Part shown: positions 17,034 to 25,638 of the stretch, piece by piece
How the letters are laid out: each line of letters begins with the position of its first letter
How positions within the stretch are numbered: position 1 is the stretch's first letter
NCBI GenBank assembly: GCA_016932415.1
Contig: JAFGCX010000008.1
Coordinates: forward strand, 22,291-86,290
Direction: 5' to 3'
From: Candidatus Krumholzibacteriota bacterium
GTDB lineage: Bacteria > Krumholzibacteriota > Krumholzibacteriia > Krumholzibacteriales > Krumholzibacteriaceae
Length of the DNA stretch: 64,000 bases
Notes under the pieces: generated by a model
Database searches by the model: none
What the model was told of the DNA's origin: nothing
Seen by the model: the letters and a program-made list of their open reading frames with translations, nothing else
Translations under genes and position numbers: made by a program

Positions 17034-18350
17034 ATGGGAAAGTCGAAGATCGCAGCGAAGGATGTTCACAAGACTCTTAAGAAAAGTATGCTTGTAGACG
17101 GGTATCCATTTGTACTTGATCTTGAGAAAAGTCACGGCACATGGCTCCACGACGCGGCCACGGGAAAGGAATACCTCGATTTCTTCACCTTTTTCGCTTC
17201 CAGCGCGCTCGGATATAACCATCCCGCCCTTACTACCGACGATTTTCTCAAAGAACTTGCGATTACCGCTGTGAACAAAGTCTCGAATTCCGATCTCTAT
17301 ACGCAGGAGATGGCTGAATTCGTCGATACATTTCATCGCATCGCGATCCCCGACTATCTGCCCAACCTCTTCTTCATAAGCGGCGGCGCTCTGGCCGTTG
17401 AAAACGCTCTTAAAGCCGCCTTCGACTGGAAGGTAAGAAAGAACTTCGAGAAGGGGATCAAGGAGGAGAAGGGCCACCAGGTCATCCATTTCAAAGAGGC
17501 TTTCCATGGACGCACCGGGTACACGATGTCCCTCACCAATACTGATCCGACAAAGGTCAATTATTATCCGAAATTCAACTGGCCACGGATCGAGAACCCG
17601 AAGGTCATATTTCCCGTGAAGGACCATCTCGCCGAGATAGAAGCGGCTGAAAAAAGAGCTGTAGATGCGATCGAGAAGGCGATTGCTGATAATCCCGATG
17701 ATATCGCGTCGATTATAATAGAGCCGATCCAGGGCGAGGGAGGAGACAACCATTTCCGCAAGGAGTTCTTCCACCAGCTGCGAAAGATCGCCGATGAACG
17801 CGAGGTAATATTGATCTTCGACGAAGTCCAGACCGGTGTCGGAATGACGGGAAAGATGTGGGCCCATCAGAATTACGATGTCAAGCCGGATATCATCTGT
17901 TTCGGAAAGAAGACCCAGGTCTGCGGCATCGCGGCGAGCAATCGCATCAATGAGGTCGATTCGGTATTCAAGGTATCGAGCCGGATCAACTCGACATGGG
18001 GCGGTAACCTTGTCGATATGAAAAGAGCAATGAAGATCTTCGAAGTGATAGAAGAAGAGGGACTCGTCGATAACGCGGCGAAGATGGGAGAGATATTCCA
18101 GAAATCTCTGGGAGATATCCAGCAGCGTCATCCTGACAAGATATCGAATGTCAGGGGACTGGGCCTTTTCTGCGCTTTTGACTGCCCGGACGGGAAAAGC
18201 AGGAACGATTTCGTCAACAAGGCGATGGAAAACGGTATGATCGCTCTCAAATGCGGCCCGAGGACAGTCCGTTTCCGTCCGCCCCTCAACGTGAATGAGG
18301 CGGAGCTGTCAAAAGCTGTCGAAATCATAGAGATGACCCTTAAAGGTTGA
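17034..18350 (+). CDS. lat: L-lysine 6-aminotransferase
   Basis: Class-III PLP aminotransferase that moves the epsilon-amino group of lysine to 2-oxoglutarate, giving alpha-aminoadipate semialdehyde (as piperideine-6-carboxylate). It matches the actinobacterial Lat pattern closely: VLDLEKSHGTWLHDAATGKE, FFASSALGYNHPAL, VNKVSNSDLYTQEMAEFV, FISGGALAVENALKAAFDWK, EPIQGEGGDNHFR, FDEVQTGVGMTG, the PLP lysine in CFGKKTQVCG, and STWGGNLVDM. Length 438 is normal. ATG 17034 with GAGAGG is preferred over GTG 17028. It is a single gene between a terminator and a terminator; lysine catabolism or stress-related use is inference. Confidence 0.92.
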   Translation: MGKSKIAAKDVHKTLKKSMLVDGYPFVLDLEKSHGTWLHDAATGKEYLDFFTFFASSALGYNHPALTTDDFLKELAITAVNKVSNSDLYTQEMAEFVDTFHRIAIPDYLPNLFFISGGALAVENALKAAFDWKVRKNFEKGIKEEKGHQVIHFKEAFHGRTGYTMSLTNTDPTKVNYYPKFNWPRIENPKVIFPVKDHLAEIEAAEKRAVDAIEKAIADNPDDIASIIIEPIQGEGGDNHFRKEFFHQLRKIADEREVILIFDEVQTGVGMTGKMWAHQNYDVKPDIICFGKKTQVCGIAASNRINEVDSVFKVSSRINSTWGGNLVDMKRAMKIFEVIEEEGLVDNAAKMGEIFQKSLGDIQQRHPDKISNVRGLGLFCAFDCPDGKSRNDFVNKAMENGMIALKCGPRTVRFRPPLNVNEAELSKAVEIIEMTLKG

Positions 18351-18403
18351 TAACCGGCAGGGGAGATCATCTTTCCGGCGATAGATTCGCGGGGAATCAA
18401 GGA

Positions 18404-18435
18404 ACGGCCTCCGCGCCAGGCGCGGGGGCCGTCTC
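18404..18435 (+). terminator. Hairpin terminator after lat
   Basis: ACGGCCTCCGCG (18404-18415) pairs with CGCGGGGGCCGT (18421-18432), twelve pairs with one G-T, then CTCATTTC. The T-tract is weak. It also separates the convergent minus-strand operon that ends at 18493. Confidence 0.65.
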
Positions 18436-18492
18436 ATTTCAGATTGAAAGCGGCCTTCAGGCATGACCGGCCGGTCGACGGGGCAGAATAAG

Positions 18493-18780
18493 TCAATCTG
18501 CCGAAGGAGTCTTCGCTTTCTTTGTCTTCTTTTTGTCCTTCTTCTCACTGACAGGCGGATCGGATTTTTTTTCGGCGAGTTCTTTCTTCCCATAATCTTC
18601 ATCCCGGTAATCTGTCCTGTAAAATCCCGATCCTTTCAAAATATGACCAACGGGATGGATTACCCGGTAAACAGGCCCGCGGCATTTCGGGCACCGCTTC
18701 CTGGGCGCGTCCGATATCTTCTGGTCGATCTCGAATTCATGCTCGCATTTTTCACAAGCGTAATGGTACGTCGGCATCAT
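18493..18780 (-). CDS. FmdB-type zinc-ribbon protein
   Basis: The product is 95 residues. A zinc ribbon at the N-terminus, MPTYHYACEKCEHEFEIDQ followed by KRCPKCRGPVYRV (CxxC...CxxC), matches the FmdB/putative-regulatory family. A Lys/Glu-rich low-complexity tail (about residues 60-95) follows. ATG 18780 overlaps the stop of the methyltransferase gene by 4 bp (ATGA), so it is translationally coupled. A longer reading from 18927 lies inside that gene and is not supported. The role is unknown; the coupling suggests it works with the upstream enzymes. Confidence 0.8.
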   Translation of the reverse strand: MMPTYHYACEKCEHEFEIDQKISDAPRKRCPKCRGPVYRVIHPVGHILKGSGFYRTDYRDEDYGKKELAEKKSDPPVSEKKDKKKTKKAKTPSAD

Positions 18781-19565
18781 TGCTCCTTTTTCTTTGCCAG
18801 GATGATTATCCCTCCGATAAAAGGCCTGAAGATCCTGTTGATCAGCCTGTCCGGTCTCGCGTGTGCGCGGGTAGTCGTTATCAGCAGAGTCTGAAGTTCG
18901 GGGAACTGTCTCATCTTTCTCTTCCACCAGAAGGTCGTCTTGAAGTCCTCATCTTTTCCGTGCCATCCTATACCGAAGTCAAAGACAGCCTTGTGTTTGG
19001 TAAGGAGCCATCTCAAACCGCCGGCTTTTCCTCTCGTCTCTATAAATCGTTTTACAAACATCCGATAAAAGGTCTTGGGATTGATCAGGTTTCCCACAAG
19101 AATAAGAAGGTGTCCGCCTTTTTTCAATACCCTGATCTGTTCGTTCATCCCTTTTTCAAAATCCCAGATATGTTCGAAGACATCTTTTGAATAGATACTG
19201 TCGAACGTCTCATCGCCGAACGGAAGGGCGCAGGAATCGCCCTGCATGGATTTTATGTCAAGTCCGTAATGTTTCGCCATTTCATGAACGAACTTCGGAT
19301 CTCCCGGGCAGATGTCGACATTGAAACATTCCGTTCCGAAACCAGCCACCTCGTAAAGCGTAAACCCGACACCTCCGCCTATATTGATTATCCTCTGGCC
19401 TTTCCTCACTTCGAGGAGCCTCATGATCATTTCGATCTCAACGTGGAAGCGGTCGAGATCTTTTCTGTACTGAATATATCTTCGGTCGTATTCTACCTGT
19501 CTTTTATTGACGTTCAGAGATGGATTGGGTCTCTGGATTATCAGGTCTTCTTTTTTAATGAACAT
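18777..19565 (-). CDS. Class-I SAM-dependent methyltransferase
   Basis: The protein has 262 residues. The SAM-binding motif I is GQRIINIGGGVGFTLYEVAG, followed by CFNVDICPGD (acidic end of strand 2), DSCALPFGDETFDSIYSKDV and HIWDFEKGMNEQIRVLKKGG (motifs II-III). The C-terminal third is Trp/Arg-rich and may bind the substrate. ATG 19565 with GAGGAG is preferred to an in-frame start at 19640 that abuts the upstream stop. It lies in a carbamoyltransferase operon and its stop overlaps the FmdB gene. The substrate is unknown, plausibly the same molecule that is carbamoylated. Confidence 0.82.
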   Translation of the reverse strand: MFIKKEDLIIQRPNPSLNVNKRQVEYDRRYIQYRKDLDRFHVEIEMIMRLLEVRKGQRIINIGGGVGFTLYEVAGFGTECFNVDICPGDPKFVHEMAKHYGLDIKSMQGDSCALPFGDETFDSIYSKDVFEHIWDFEKGMNEQIRVLKKGGHLLILVGNLINPKTFYRMFVKRFIETRGKAGGLRWLLTKHKAVFDFGIGWHGKDEDFKTTFWWKRKMRQFPELQTLLITTTRAHARPDRLINRIFRPFIGGIIILAKKKEQ

Positions 19566-19640
19566 ATGCTCCTCTTCTGCTGAAGAGATATTAACCGGAA
19601 TGACACGGGAAATCAATATCCCCACCGTTAAAAAATTCAA

Positions 19641-21521
19641 TCAACGGTGGTCCGCGAGGTCTTTCGCGCCGATCCTTTCCTCACGCGAGGTGTTGTCTGC
19701 CGGAGGGTCCCCCTGCAGGCGCTTGTCGAAAAGGTAATCTCCCACGACAAGGTAATCGATCCCTGCGCTTATGAAACACCTGTAGGCGTCATCCGGGGTG
19801 CAGACGATCGGTTCACCCCGCACATTGAAGCTCGTGTTGAGGACGATTCCATAGCCGGTCATTTGTTTAAACTGATCGATCAGGGTCCAGAAGCGGGGGT
19901 GATCTTCTCTTCTGACGCTCTGTATCCTAGCAGAGCCATCGATATGGGTCACTGCCGGTATGTCCGAGCGGACGGTATCGATCCTTTCCTGGAGAGGAAT
20001 GGAAAGATCAGCGCCGTGGTTCTGAATGAGCCTTCCTTCGATGACAGGCACCACGAAGAGCATATACGGTGATGGCCTGTCCAGATCGAAATACTTTTCG
20101 ATATCTTCTTCAAGTACCGATGGAGCGAACGGTCTGAAAGCTTCCCGCCGTTTTACGACCGCGTTCATTCTTTTCTGCATGGCGGGATTTCTGGCGTCAG
20201 CGAGGATGCTTCTGTTGCCAAGAGCTCTCGGTCCGAATTCCATCCGTCCCTGGAACCATCCGATTATCTTATCATCAGCTATCAACGATGCCGTTTCTCT
20301 CGCCAGTTCGTCAAAATCGTCGAAGTGTCTGAACGGAGCCCGGTACTTTTTTATCATGATCCCTATCTCATCAGCAGAGAACGCGGGGCCGAGACAGGCT
20401 CCGTTCATCGAATCGGCTCTGCCGTCGATTATCCTCGATTTATCCATCTGCGTATGCCACCCCGCGAAAGCTGCTCCAAGGGCGCCTCCGGCATCTCCCG
20501 CGGCGGGCTGGATCCAGATATTCTCAAAAATCCTTTTTTTAAGCAGTTTTCCGTTAGCGGAGCTGTTCAGCGCGACTCCTCCGGCGAGGGCGAGGTTGTC
20601 GCTTCCAGTAAGATCTTTCGCCGACCGGGCGAGCCTGAAAAGGATATCCTCGGTGATCTGCTGGGCTGCAAGGGCGATATCGATATATGCCTGGTCTACC
20701 GGTGAATCCGGCGGTCGCCGGGGTATGCCGAAAAGGTCTGTCCATTTCCGGTCGTCAGTCATCCCCGATCCGGTGAGGAAATCGAAATATTCAATATTAA
20801 GCAGTATCGAACCATCCTCCCTGATATCAATGACTTGCTCGAGAAACGATTTCCTGAACCTGCCCACGCGTTCTCCATCAGGATCGCCAAAGGGAGCGAG
20901 TCCCATCAGCTTGTATTCACCGCTGTTGACCCTGAACCCGGCGTATGAAGTCACCGCCGAATAAAAGAGCCCCACGGAGTGGGGAAACCGGAGTTCCCTG
21001 ATCAGCGTAAGATCTTTGTTGTTACCATGCCAGATCGCCGTAGTGGTCCACTCTCCGACTCCGTCGATGGTGAGTATGGCCGCTTCCTCGAAAGGAGAAG
21101 GATAGAAGGCGCTGGCCGCGTGAGAAAGATGGTGTTCAGGAAAGAGGAGAGGTATCCCGGATATCCCAAGCGTGGCGAGCTCTCTTTTAATGGTATTTTT
21201 CAGAAAAAGTTTTTCCCTTGCCCAGACGGACATGGAGGAGAGGAACGCGTTTGATCCCGCCGGGGCTAAAGCAAGATGAGTCTTTATCAGACGATCGAAT
21301 TTTTTCAGCGGTTTTTCGTAAAAAGAGATATAGCTCAGATCACCGGGAGAGATCCCCGATTCTTTCAGGAGTGATCTTATCGCCCGGCTGGGAAATGAAC
21401 GATCGTGTTTTACCCTCGTATATCTTTCCTCCTGGGCGGCGAAGATATTTCCGCCGTCAATGATCGCCGCGGCGCTGTCATGGTAGTAAGCCGAAATGCC
21501 GAGGATAGTGTCAGAACTCAT
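19641..21521 (-). CDS. NodU/CmcH-type carbamoyltransferase
   Basis: These enzymes transfer carbamoyl from carbamoyl phosphate (via carbamoyl adenylate) to a hydroxyl of a sugar or natural product. The N-terminal Kae1-like domain (about 1-380) has ILGISAYYHDSAAAIIDGG, FPEHHLSHAASAFYPSPFEE and LTIDGVGEWTTTAIWHG. The C-terminal carbamoyltransferase domain (about 400-600) has WFQGRMEFGPRALGNRSILA and LNTSFNVRGEPIVCTP. Length 626 is normal. The gene for a DUF5989-like membrane peptide is 15 bp upstream and a methyltransferase gene lies downstream. The target molecule cannot be told; a glycan or lipid headgroup fits the neighbourhood. Confidence 0.92.
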   Translation of the reverse strand: MSSDTILGISAYYHDSAAAIIDGGNIFAAQEERYTRVKHDRSFPSRAIRSLLKESGISPGDLSYISFYEKPLKKFDRLIKTHLALAPAGSNAFLSSMSVWAREKLFLKNTIKRELATLGISGIPLLFPEHHLSHAASAFYPSPFEEAAILTIDGVGEWTTTAIWHGNNKDLTLIRELRFPHSVGLFYSAVTSYAGFRVNSGEYKLMGLAPFGDPDGERVGRFRKSFLEQVIDIREDGSILLNIEYFDFLTGSGMTDDRKWTDLFGIPRRPPDSPVDQAYIDIALAAQQITEDILFRLARSAKDLTGSDNLALAGGVALNSSANGKLLKKRIFENIWIQPAAGDAGGALGAAFAGWHTQMDKSRIIDGRADSMNGACLGPAFSADEIGIMIKKYRAPFRHFDDFDELARETASLIADDKIIGWFQGRMEFGPRALGNRSILADARNPAMQKRMNAVVKRREAFRPFAPSVLEEDIEKYFDLDRPSPYMLFVVPVIEGRLIQNHGADLSIPLQERIDTVRSDIPAVTHIDGSARIQSVRREDHPRFWTLIDQFKQMTGYGIVLNTSFNVRGEPIVCTPDDAYRCFISAGIDYLVVGDYLFDKRLQGDPPADNTSREERIGAKDLADHR

Positions 21522-21536
21522 CGCGCCCTTTCCACT

Positions 21537-21758
21537 TCAATATGGCCTGGCAAGGTCGTTTTTTCCAATACGCATCTTCTTCCCGGTCATCACGGAATCT
21601 TTTCCCGCCTTGAATCTTTTCAGCATAAGGAGGTCTGTTCCGATCAATCTTCCCAGAAGGGCGAAGGGGGTGACGATCAGGAAATAAAACAAGATTAAAA
21701 CGGCCCCCGCAAAATATTCGACAGCGAACCTTGACAGCGATCTTTTTTTATCGTGCAT
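21537..21758 (-). CDS. Small membrane protein, DUF5989-like, paired with carbamoyltransferase
   Basis: The product has 73 residues and one long hydrophobic helix (FAVEYFAGAVLILFYFLIV then TPFALLGRLIGTD) followed by a basic tail. Small proteins of the SxtJ/DUF5989 type are commonly encoded beside NodU-type carbamoyltransferases; the size, single helix and position agree. It is first in the four-gene minus-strand operon. A role in anchoring the enzyme at the membrane is inference. Confidence 0.65.
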   Translation of the reverse strand: MHDKKRSLSRFAVEYFAGAVLILFYFLIVTPFALLGRLIGTDLLMLKRFKAGKDSVMTGKKMRIGKNDLARPY

Positions 21759-21812
21759 ATCGTTTTTCCGAAAGAAGTGCCGGTAGAGCCGGGTCTTCCA
21801 AGATGAAAGTTG

Positions 21813-21842
21813 ATTGTATCACATTATTCTCTTCATTTACAA
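21813..21842 (-). promoter_or_regulatory. Probable promoter of the carbamoyltransferase operon
   Basis: On the minus strand TTGTAA (21842-21837), an 18-nt spacer and TACAAT (21818-21813), about 50 bp before the DUF5989-like gene. Confidence 0.45.
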
Positions 21843-21854
21843 CCGAGTCATCTC

Positions 21855-21884
21855 TTGCCTTTAAAAACCCCGATGCGGTATCCT
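21855..21884 (+). promoter_or_regulatory. Possible promoter of the M29-type peptidase gene
   Basis: TTGCCT (21855-21860), an 18-nt spacer, TATCCT (21879-21884), divergent from the carbamoyltransferase promoter. Moderate match. Confidence 0.35.
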
Positions 21885-21929
21885 GAAGAGGTTCGTGGTC
21901 AGATGTTCTTGAAAAAGGAGATGGGAAAG

Positions 21930-22874
21930 ATGGATAAACTCACAAGCGCCGCTAAAAAGGCTGTCTATGACGCGATGAAAGTAAGGAAGGGCGAAAACCT
22001 CCTCCTGATCACCGACAGGCAGAAGATGAAGATAGCTGAAGCTCTCGCTTTCTGGGGAAAGAAAAAGGGAGCCGAGGTCACGACTTACCTGATGACCGAG
22101 ACGTTAAGGCCGATAACTGAACCTACGGCGATATTCAAGGGGATGATGAAAAAAGCCGACGTCTCCCTCTATATGCTCGACGCGAGAGTGGAGGAGAAAC
22201 CGTTCAGGGGATACATGGTAGTCAACGGCATGAAAAAGGGTCGGATCTGCATGATGCCGGGAATAACCGTCGACATGATGGAGCGCCTTATCAATATCGA
22301 TTTTAAGAAGATGGACGCGTTGACGAGAAAGGTCATGAAGATACTTAAAGATAAAACGGAGGTGCGCGTCACCAATTCACTGGGGACTGATATCAGTTTC
22401 AGCGTAAAAGGCAGGGAGTGGAAGAACGATAACGGTGATATAAGCAAAGAGGGAAGTCACGGAAACCTTCCGGCCGGAGAATGTTTTACCTGTCCGGTCG
22501 AGGAGACGTTCACCGGCAAGCTGGCGATAAGCCTGATCGACGACAAGGTCGGCCGCGGGACGATGGTCTTCGAAAAGGGAAGACTTGTCGGTTTCAGCGG
22601 GAAGGGCGTGACCGAGATAGTCAAGGGGATCGGCAAGGATATGACCGGCCGCATGATAGGAGAGTTCGGGATCGGAACGAACCGCGGCGCGAAGATATGC
22701 AGGAATATGCTCGAAGCAGAGAAAGCTTTCGGAACGGTACATTTCGCGATCGGAGACAGCTACGGCCTTGGCAGGAACAGGAGCAAATGGCACTTCGACG
22801 CTCTTGTCCAGAAGGTGACGCTGGTCGCCGGAGGAAAGACCGTGATCAGAAACGGCAACTATCTTATAAAGTGA
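21930..22874 (+). CDS. M29-type (AmpS/PepS-like) metalloaminopeptidase
   Basis: The product has 314 residues. The C-terminal half carries the M29 pattern: LPAGECFTCPVEETFTGKLA, GEFGIGTNRGAKICRNMLEA (metal Glu), GTVHFAIGDSYGLGRN (metal His) and WHFD (His and Asp). The N-terminal half is a Rossmann-like domain. It is shorter than the ~400 residues of AmpS, so it belongs to a compact subgroup often annotated only as aminopeptidase-like. The reading frame extends to 21810; ATG 21930 is chosen because AAGGAG sits 9 nt upstream and the extension looks non-coding. It is convergent with the glycan operon. Confidence 0.75.
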   Translation: MDKLTSAAKKAVYDAMKVRKGENLLLITDRQKMKIAEALAFWGKKKGAEVTTYLMTETLRPITEPTAIFKGMMKKADVSLYMLDARVEEKPFRGYMVVNGMKKGRICMMPGITVDMMERLINIDFKKMDALTRKVMKILKDKTEVRVTNSLGTDISFSVKGREWKNDNGDISKEGSHGNLPAGECFTCPVEETFTGKLAISLIDDKVGRGTMVFEKGRLVGFSGKGVTEIVKGIGKDMTGRMIGEFGIGTNRGAKICRNMLEAEKAFGTVHFAIGDSYGLGRNRSKWHFDALVQKVTLVAGGKTVIRNGNYLIK

Positions 22875-22898
22875 TTTAAACCGGCAGACGGGTCATTA

Positions 22899-24368
22899 TC
22901 ACGGTGAAGGAGCGGCGAGAGCCTGCTCCTTTTCTTTCTCGACAATGATATTCTTTGCCGCGACGATTATTCCGAAGAGAAGCCAGACGAAATAGATATA
23001 TATATAGTTCCTCAGGTATTCGATCTTTATCTGGTCGAAGAGGAACATCACCAGCATCACGTGAAGGACCTTGCTGAACGCGTCGGGGAATGGAGATGAA
23101 ACTATTGAGGCCTTGAACCTTATCATCGACGCTTTCATCAACCTGAATATGAAGAAGAGGAAAGAGAGAAGACCTACCAGACCGGTTATATTTAAAATAT
23201 ACAGATAAAGGTTGTGGGGAAAGAGGAGGAAATCCGATCCCTTCTTTTCGGTATCCCAGAAAGGGCCGTGTCCTATTATCGGGCTTCTCATCGCCCGTTC
23301 AAATGATGACGTCCAGGCGGCAGCCCTGTTACTCGGAAGTCCACCCTCGAAGCTTGTGGCAAAGACTCTTTTAAACAGGGATCCTGATACGGTATATCTA
23401 GCCACGACTGTCTCAAGGACAACTATCAGCGCGACCACCGTGATCGTCATTGTCACCAGCTTTACGAAGTTAAGGTCCTTCCTGAAGATGAACGCCATGT
23501 ATGTATATCCGAAGAAGAGGGTAAAGAATGCTCCCCTTGTGATGGTCGTAAACATCATCCCGAGGTCGAATATTAATATTGCCGCGTAGATGATCTTTGA
23601 GGCGAGGCGTTTTTCCCTCACCAGCATCAAGAAGATCACCGGGACGTTGATCGCGAAGAACTCGGCGTTCAGTTCGAAATCATGGAAGGCCCCTCCCATC
23701 CTTATATCTTTCATAATAAGATGTGTCCGGTGGCTTGTATACAACCACATCGGCACGATCGTCCGCCCGGGAAAGAGCGTCTCGATCAGTGTGAATGTTA
23801 CAACAAGGGCAGCGGTGATGACCATCACCCTTGCCATCGTGCGGAGTTTTTTCTCGTCGTCGAGAAAGTTGATGACCAGATAGAAGAGGAGAATAGCTCC
23901 CCCGACGTTTGCCGTATGATACGCCGCCGCCTGGTAAGCCCGGGCCGAAGTATCGAGGCTGTAGAACGAGAGGAGGTACGACGCCATTATCAGAAGTACC
24001 GGCAGGTTGAACTGCCTGTCAGAGCGAAACCGTTCGATCTTCGCAGATACCCTTACCATGAATATAAGGAATATGATGACTGTGAAGACAAGATTCGAGT
24101 TCCCGATGGCTATCGAGAAAGGGAAAGGGTACATGACAGCCATAAAGACGAGGGCGTGAAAGGTCGAGAACGACCAGAGGACAGAGACAAGGACAACTCC
24201 GACAACAGCCTGGATCATCCTTTTATTCGGAGCGGCTATCTGGCTTCCAGCAATAAGTCCTATGACGATAACGAAGATCGCGTCTCTCACTCTGGAGAAA
24301 GGGAGATTCCTGATCCTTCCCTTCAAAGAGGGTTTTTTCCTGTCGTCGATATTGTCAAATCTGTTCAT
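22899..24368 (-). CDS. O-antigen ligase/polymerase-like membrane protein
   Basis: The protein has about 489 residues and eleven or more membrane helices, with a large extracytoplasmic loop in the second half. Two Wzy/WaaL-like features are visible: THRTHLIMKDIRMGGAFHDF with an Arg/His-rich lead, and the loop end SPIIGHGPFWDTEKKG then LFPHNLYLYILNITGLVGLL, where the PHN-LY...TG-G pattern is typical of Wzy_C proteins. The frame extends to 24410; ATG 24368 (MNRFDNIDD) is the likelier start. It is the last gene of the minus-strand glycan run. Polymerase or ligase cannot be decided from sequence. Confidence 0.78.
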   Translation of the reverse strand: MNRFDNIDDRKKPSLKGRIRNLPFSRVRDAIFVIVIGLIAGSQIAAPNKRMIQAVVGVVLVSVLWSFSTFHALVFMAVMYPFPFSIAIGNSNLVFTVIIFLIFMVRVSAKIERFRSDRQFNLPVLLIMASYLLSFYSLDTSARAYQAAAYHTANVGGAILLFYLVINFLDDEKKLRTMARVMVITAALVVTFTLIETLFPGRTIVPMWLYTSHRTHLIMKDIRMGGAFHDFELNAEFFAINVPVIFLMLVREKRLASKIIYAAILIFDLGMMFTTITRGAFFTLFFGYTYMAFIFRKDLNFVKLVTMTITVVALIVVLETVVARYTVSGSLFKRVFATSFEGGLPSNRAAAWTSSFERAMRSPIIGHGPFWDTEKKGSDFLLFPHNLYLYILNITGLVGLLSFLFFIFRLMKASMIRFKASIVSSPFPDAFSKVLHVMLVMFLFDQIKIEYLRNYIYIYFVWLLFGIIVAAKNIIVEKEKEQALAAPSP

Positions 24369-24435
24369 AACAGCGGTCCAAGCAAGATTGATACCCGGGT
24401 ATAGGATCATCCGTTTTCCATAGAGCGGGCCGGCT

Positions 24436-25614
24436 TTAAATCAATATGATCTCTCTCTGTGGATCAGAGAGAAATTCGCCTCCGCCGGGGCGGACGACGA
24501 TGATCTCCTCCATCGTGGCGACTCCGTATCCCGGGATATTGATCCTCGGTTCGAGAGTATATACCTGGTTCTCCTCGATCTTCAGATATGGGAGATCGCC
24601 GTAGCGCTCCCATTCGGGGCACAACAGGCCCGCTCCGTCGTGAGTCGCCTGTCCTACCTGGTGCCCCAGGGCGTGGGGAAATTCATCGAAACCCCGGTCG
24701 GTGATATATCCACGCGCGATCGTGTCTATCTCTCTTCCTTCCATCCCCGGCCTGATCTTTTCGGCGGCGAGAGCGATCGAATCACGTATCGTATTGAAAG
24801 GCTCTATGACTTCGACGGGGGCCGCTGTCTCGGAGTCGCGGAGAAAATACCATGTCCTCTGAAGATCCGAGCAGTAACTTTCGCTTCTCGTGCCGAAATC
24901 TATATTCAGTACGTGCCCTTTCTCGATCTTTCTGTCGGTAGGCCCGGCATGGGCGCCGGCCGATTCAGGTCCCGTGAAAACGGAAGGACACTGCTCTCTT
25001 TCCCAGGAGGTCTCCACTCCTTCGCGCTCGACTTCGCCAAGGATGAAGGCGGCGACTTCTTTCTCGGTCATTCCAGGTTTTATCATTTCCGTCACGCGGC
25101 CGAATATGTCAAGCGTGAGGTCGACGTTCTTTTTTATTCTTCTGATCTCTTCGGGGCTCTTTCTGCCGCGGAGCCTGGACACAAGCTTTTCAGAACTGGT
25201 CAGCATGCCGGCGTACGGAGTGTCTTTAAGATATTCCGTGAGGATAAGGTACATGCCGTGAGAAAGACCGTCCGACATCAGGTCGTTTTTCGAGAAATTT
25301 ATCGCGATGCTCGACGGGGAGAATCTGTCAAGCTCACCTAACAGTGATTCTCCTATACCCTGTTTATAACCGATAACCTTGTAGCCGCCGACCTCCTCGA
25401 TCCGCGCCATGTCGAGGCTGCCTACCAGGGCGACAGGTTCGCCTTCAGCAGGAATGATAAAGGCTGACTGCCACGTGCAGTTCGCCCCGAGAATGAGATC
25501 GAGGACAGGATCGGGAGATACTTCGGTCTCACGGGCAAATGTGAGCCAGAGATCTATCTTGTTTTCGGCAAGGATCTTTTTCGCCTGAGCTATCTTTTCC
25601 GTGACAATCGACAT
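24436..25614 (-). CDS. M24 family Xaa-Pro-type peptidase
   Basis: The product has 392 residues: an N-terminal creatinase-like domain (1-~165) and a C-terminal pita-bread domain. Five metal ligands are visible: Asp in NIDFGTRSE, Asp in YCSDLQRTW, His in FPHALGHQVGQATHDG, Glu in YTLEPRINIPG and Glu in ATMEEIIVV. It therefore looks catalytically complete. It lies 24-25 bp from its neighbours inside a polysaccharide operon, which is odd for a proline peptidase. It may be a passenger or may act on a non-peptide C-N bond, as creatinase does. Confidence 0.88.
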   Translation of the reverse strand: MSIVTEKIAQAKKILAENKIDLWLTFARETEVSPDPVLDLILGANCTWQSAFIIPAEGEPVALVGSLDMARIEEVGGYKVIGYKQGIGESLLGELDRFSPSSIAINFSKNDLMSDGLSHGMYLILTEYLKDTPYAGMLTSSEKLVSRLRGRKSPEEIRRIKKNVDLTLDIFGRVTEMIKPGMTEKEVAAFILGEVEREGVETSWEREQCPSVFTGPESAGAHAGPTDRKIEKGHVLNIDFGTRSESYCSDLQRTWYFLRDSETAAPVEVIEPFNTIRDSIALAAEKIRPGMEGREIDTIARGYITDRGFDEFPHALGHQVGQATHDGAGLLCPEWERYGDLPYLKIEENQVYTLEPRINIPGYGVATMEEIIVVRPGGGEFLSDPQREIILI

Positions 25615-25638
25615 GACATCTTCCTTTCCATATCCGGG

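Noticed and set aside
16884..18131. A 415-codon open frame on the minus strand opposite lat
   Set aside because: Lat is a full, motif-complete gene on the + strand; the antisense frame follows from its codon bias and shows no domain or ribosome-binding site.
20026..20964. A 312-codon open frame opposite the carbamoyltransferase
   Set aside because: Fully inside a recognised enzyme and lacks a plausible start signal.
24368..24410. Upstream start for the O-antigen-ligase-like protein
   Set aside because: The added 14 residues lack an SD and the inner Met (24368) gives the expected short cytoplasmic start.
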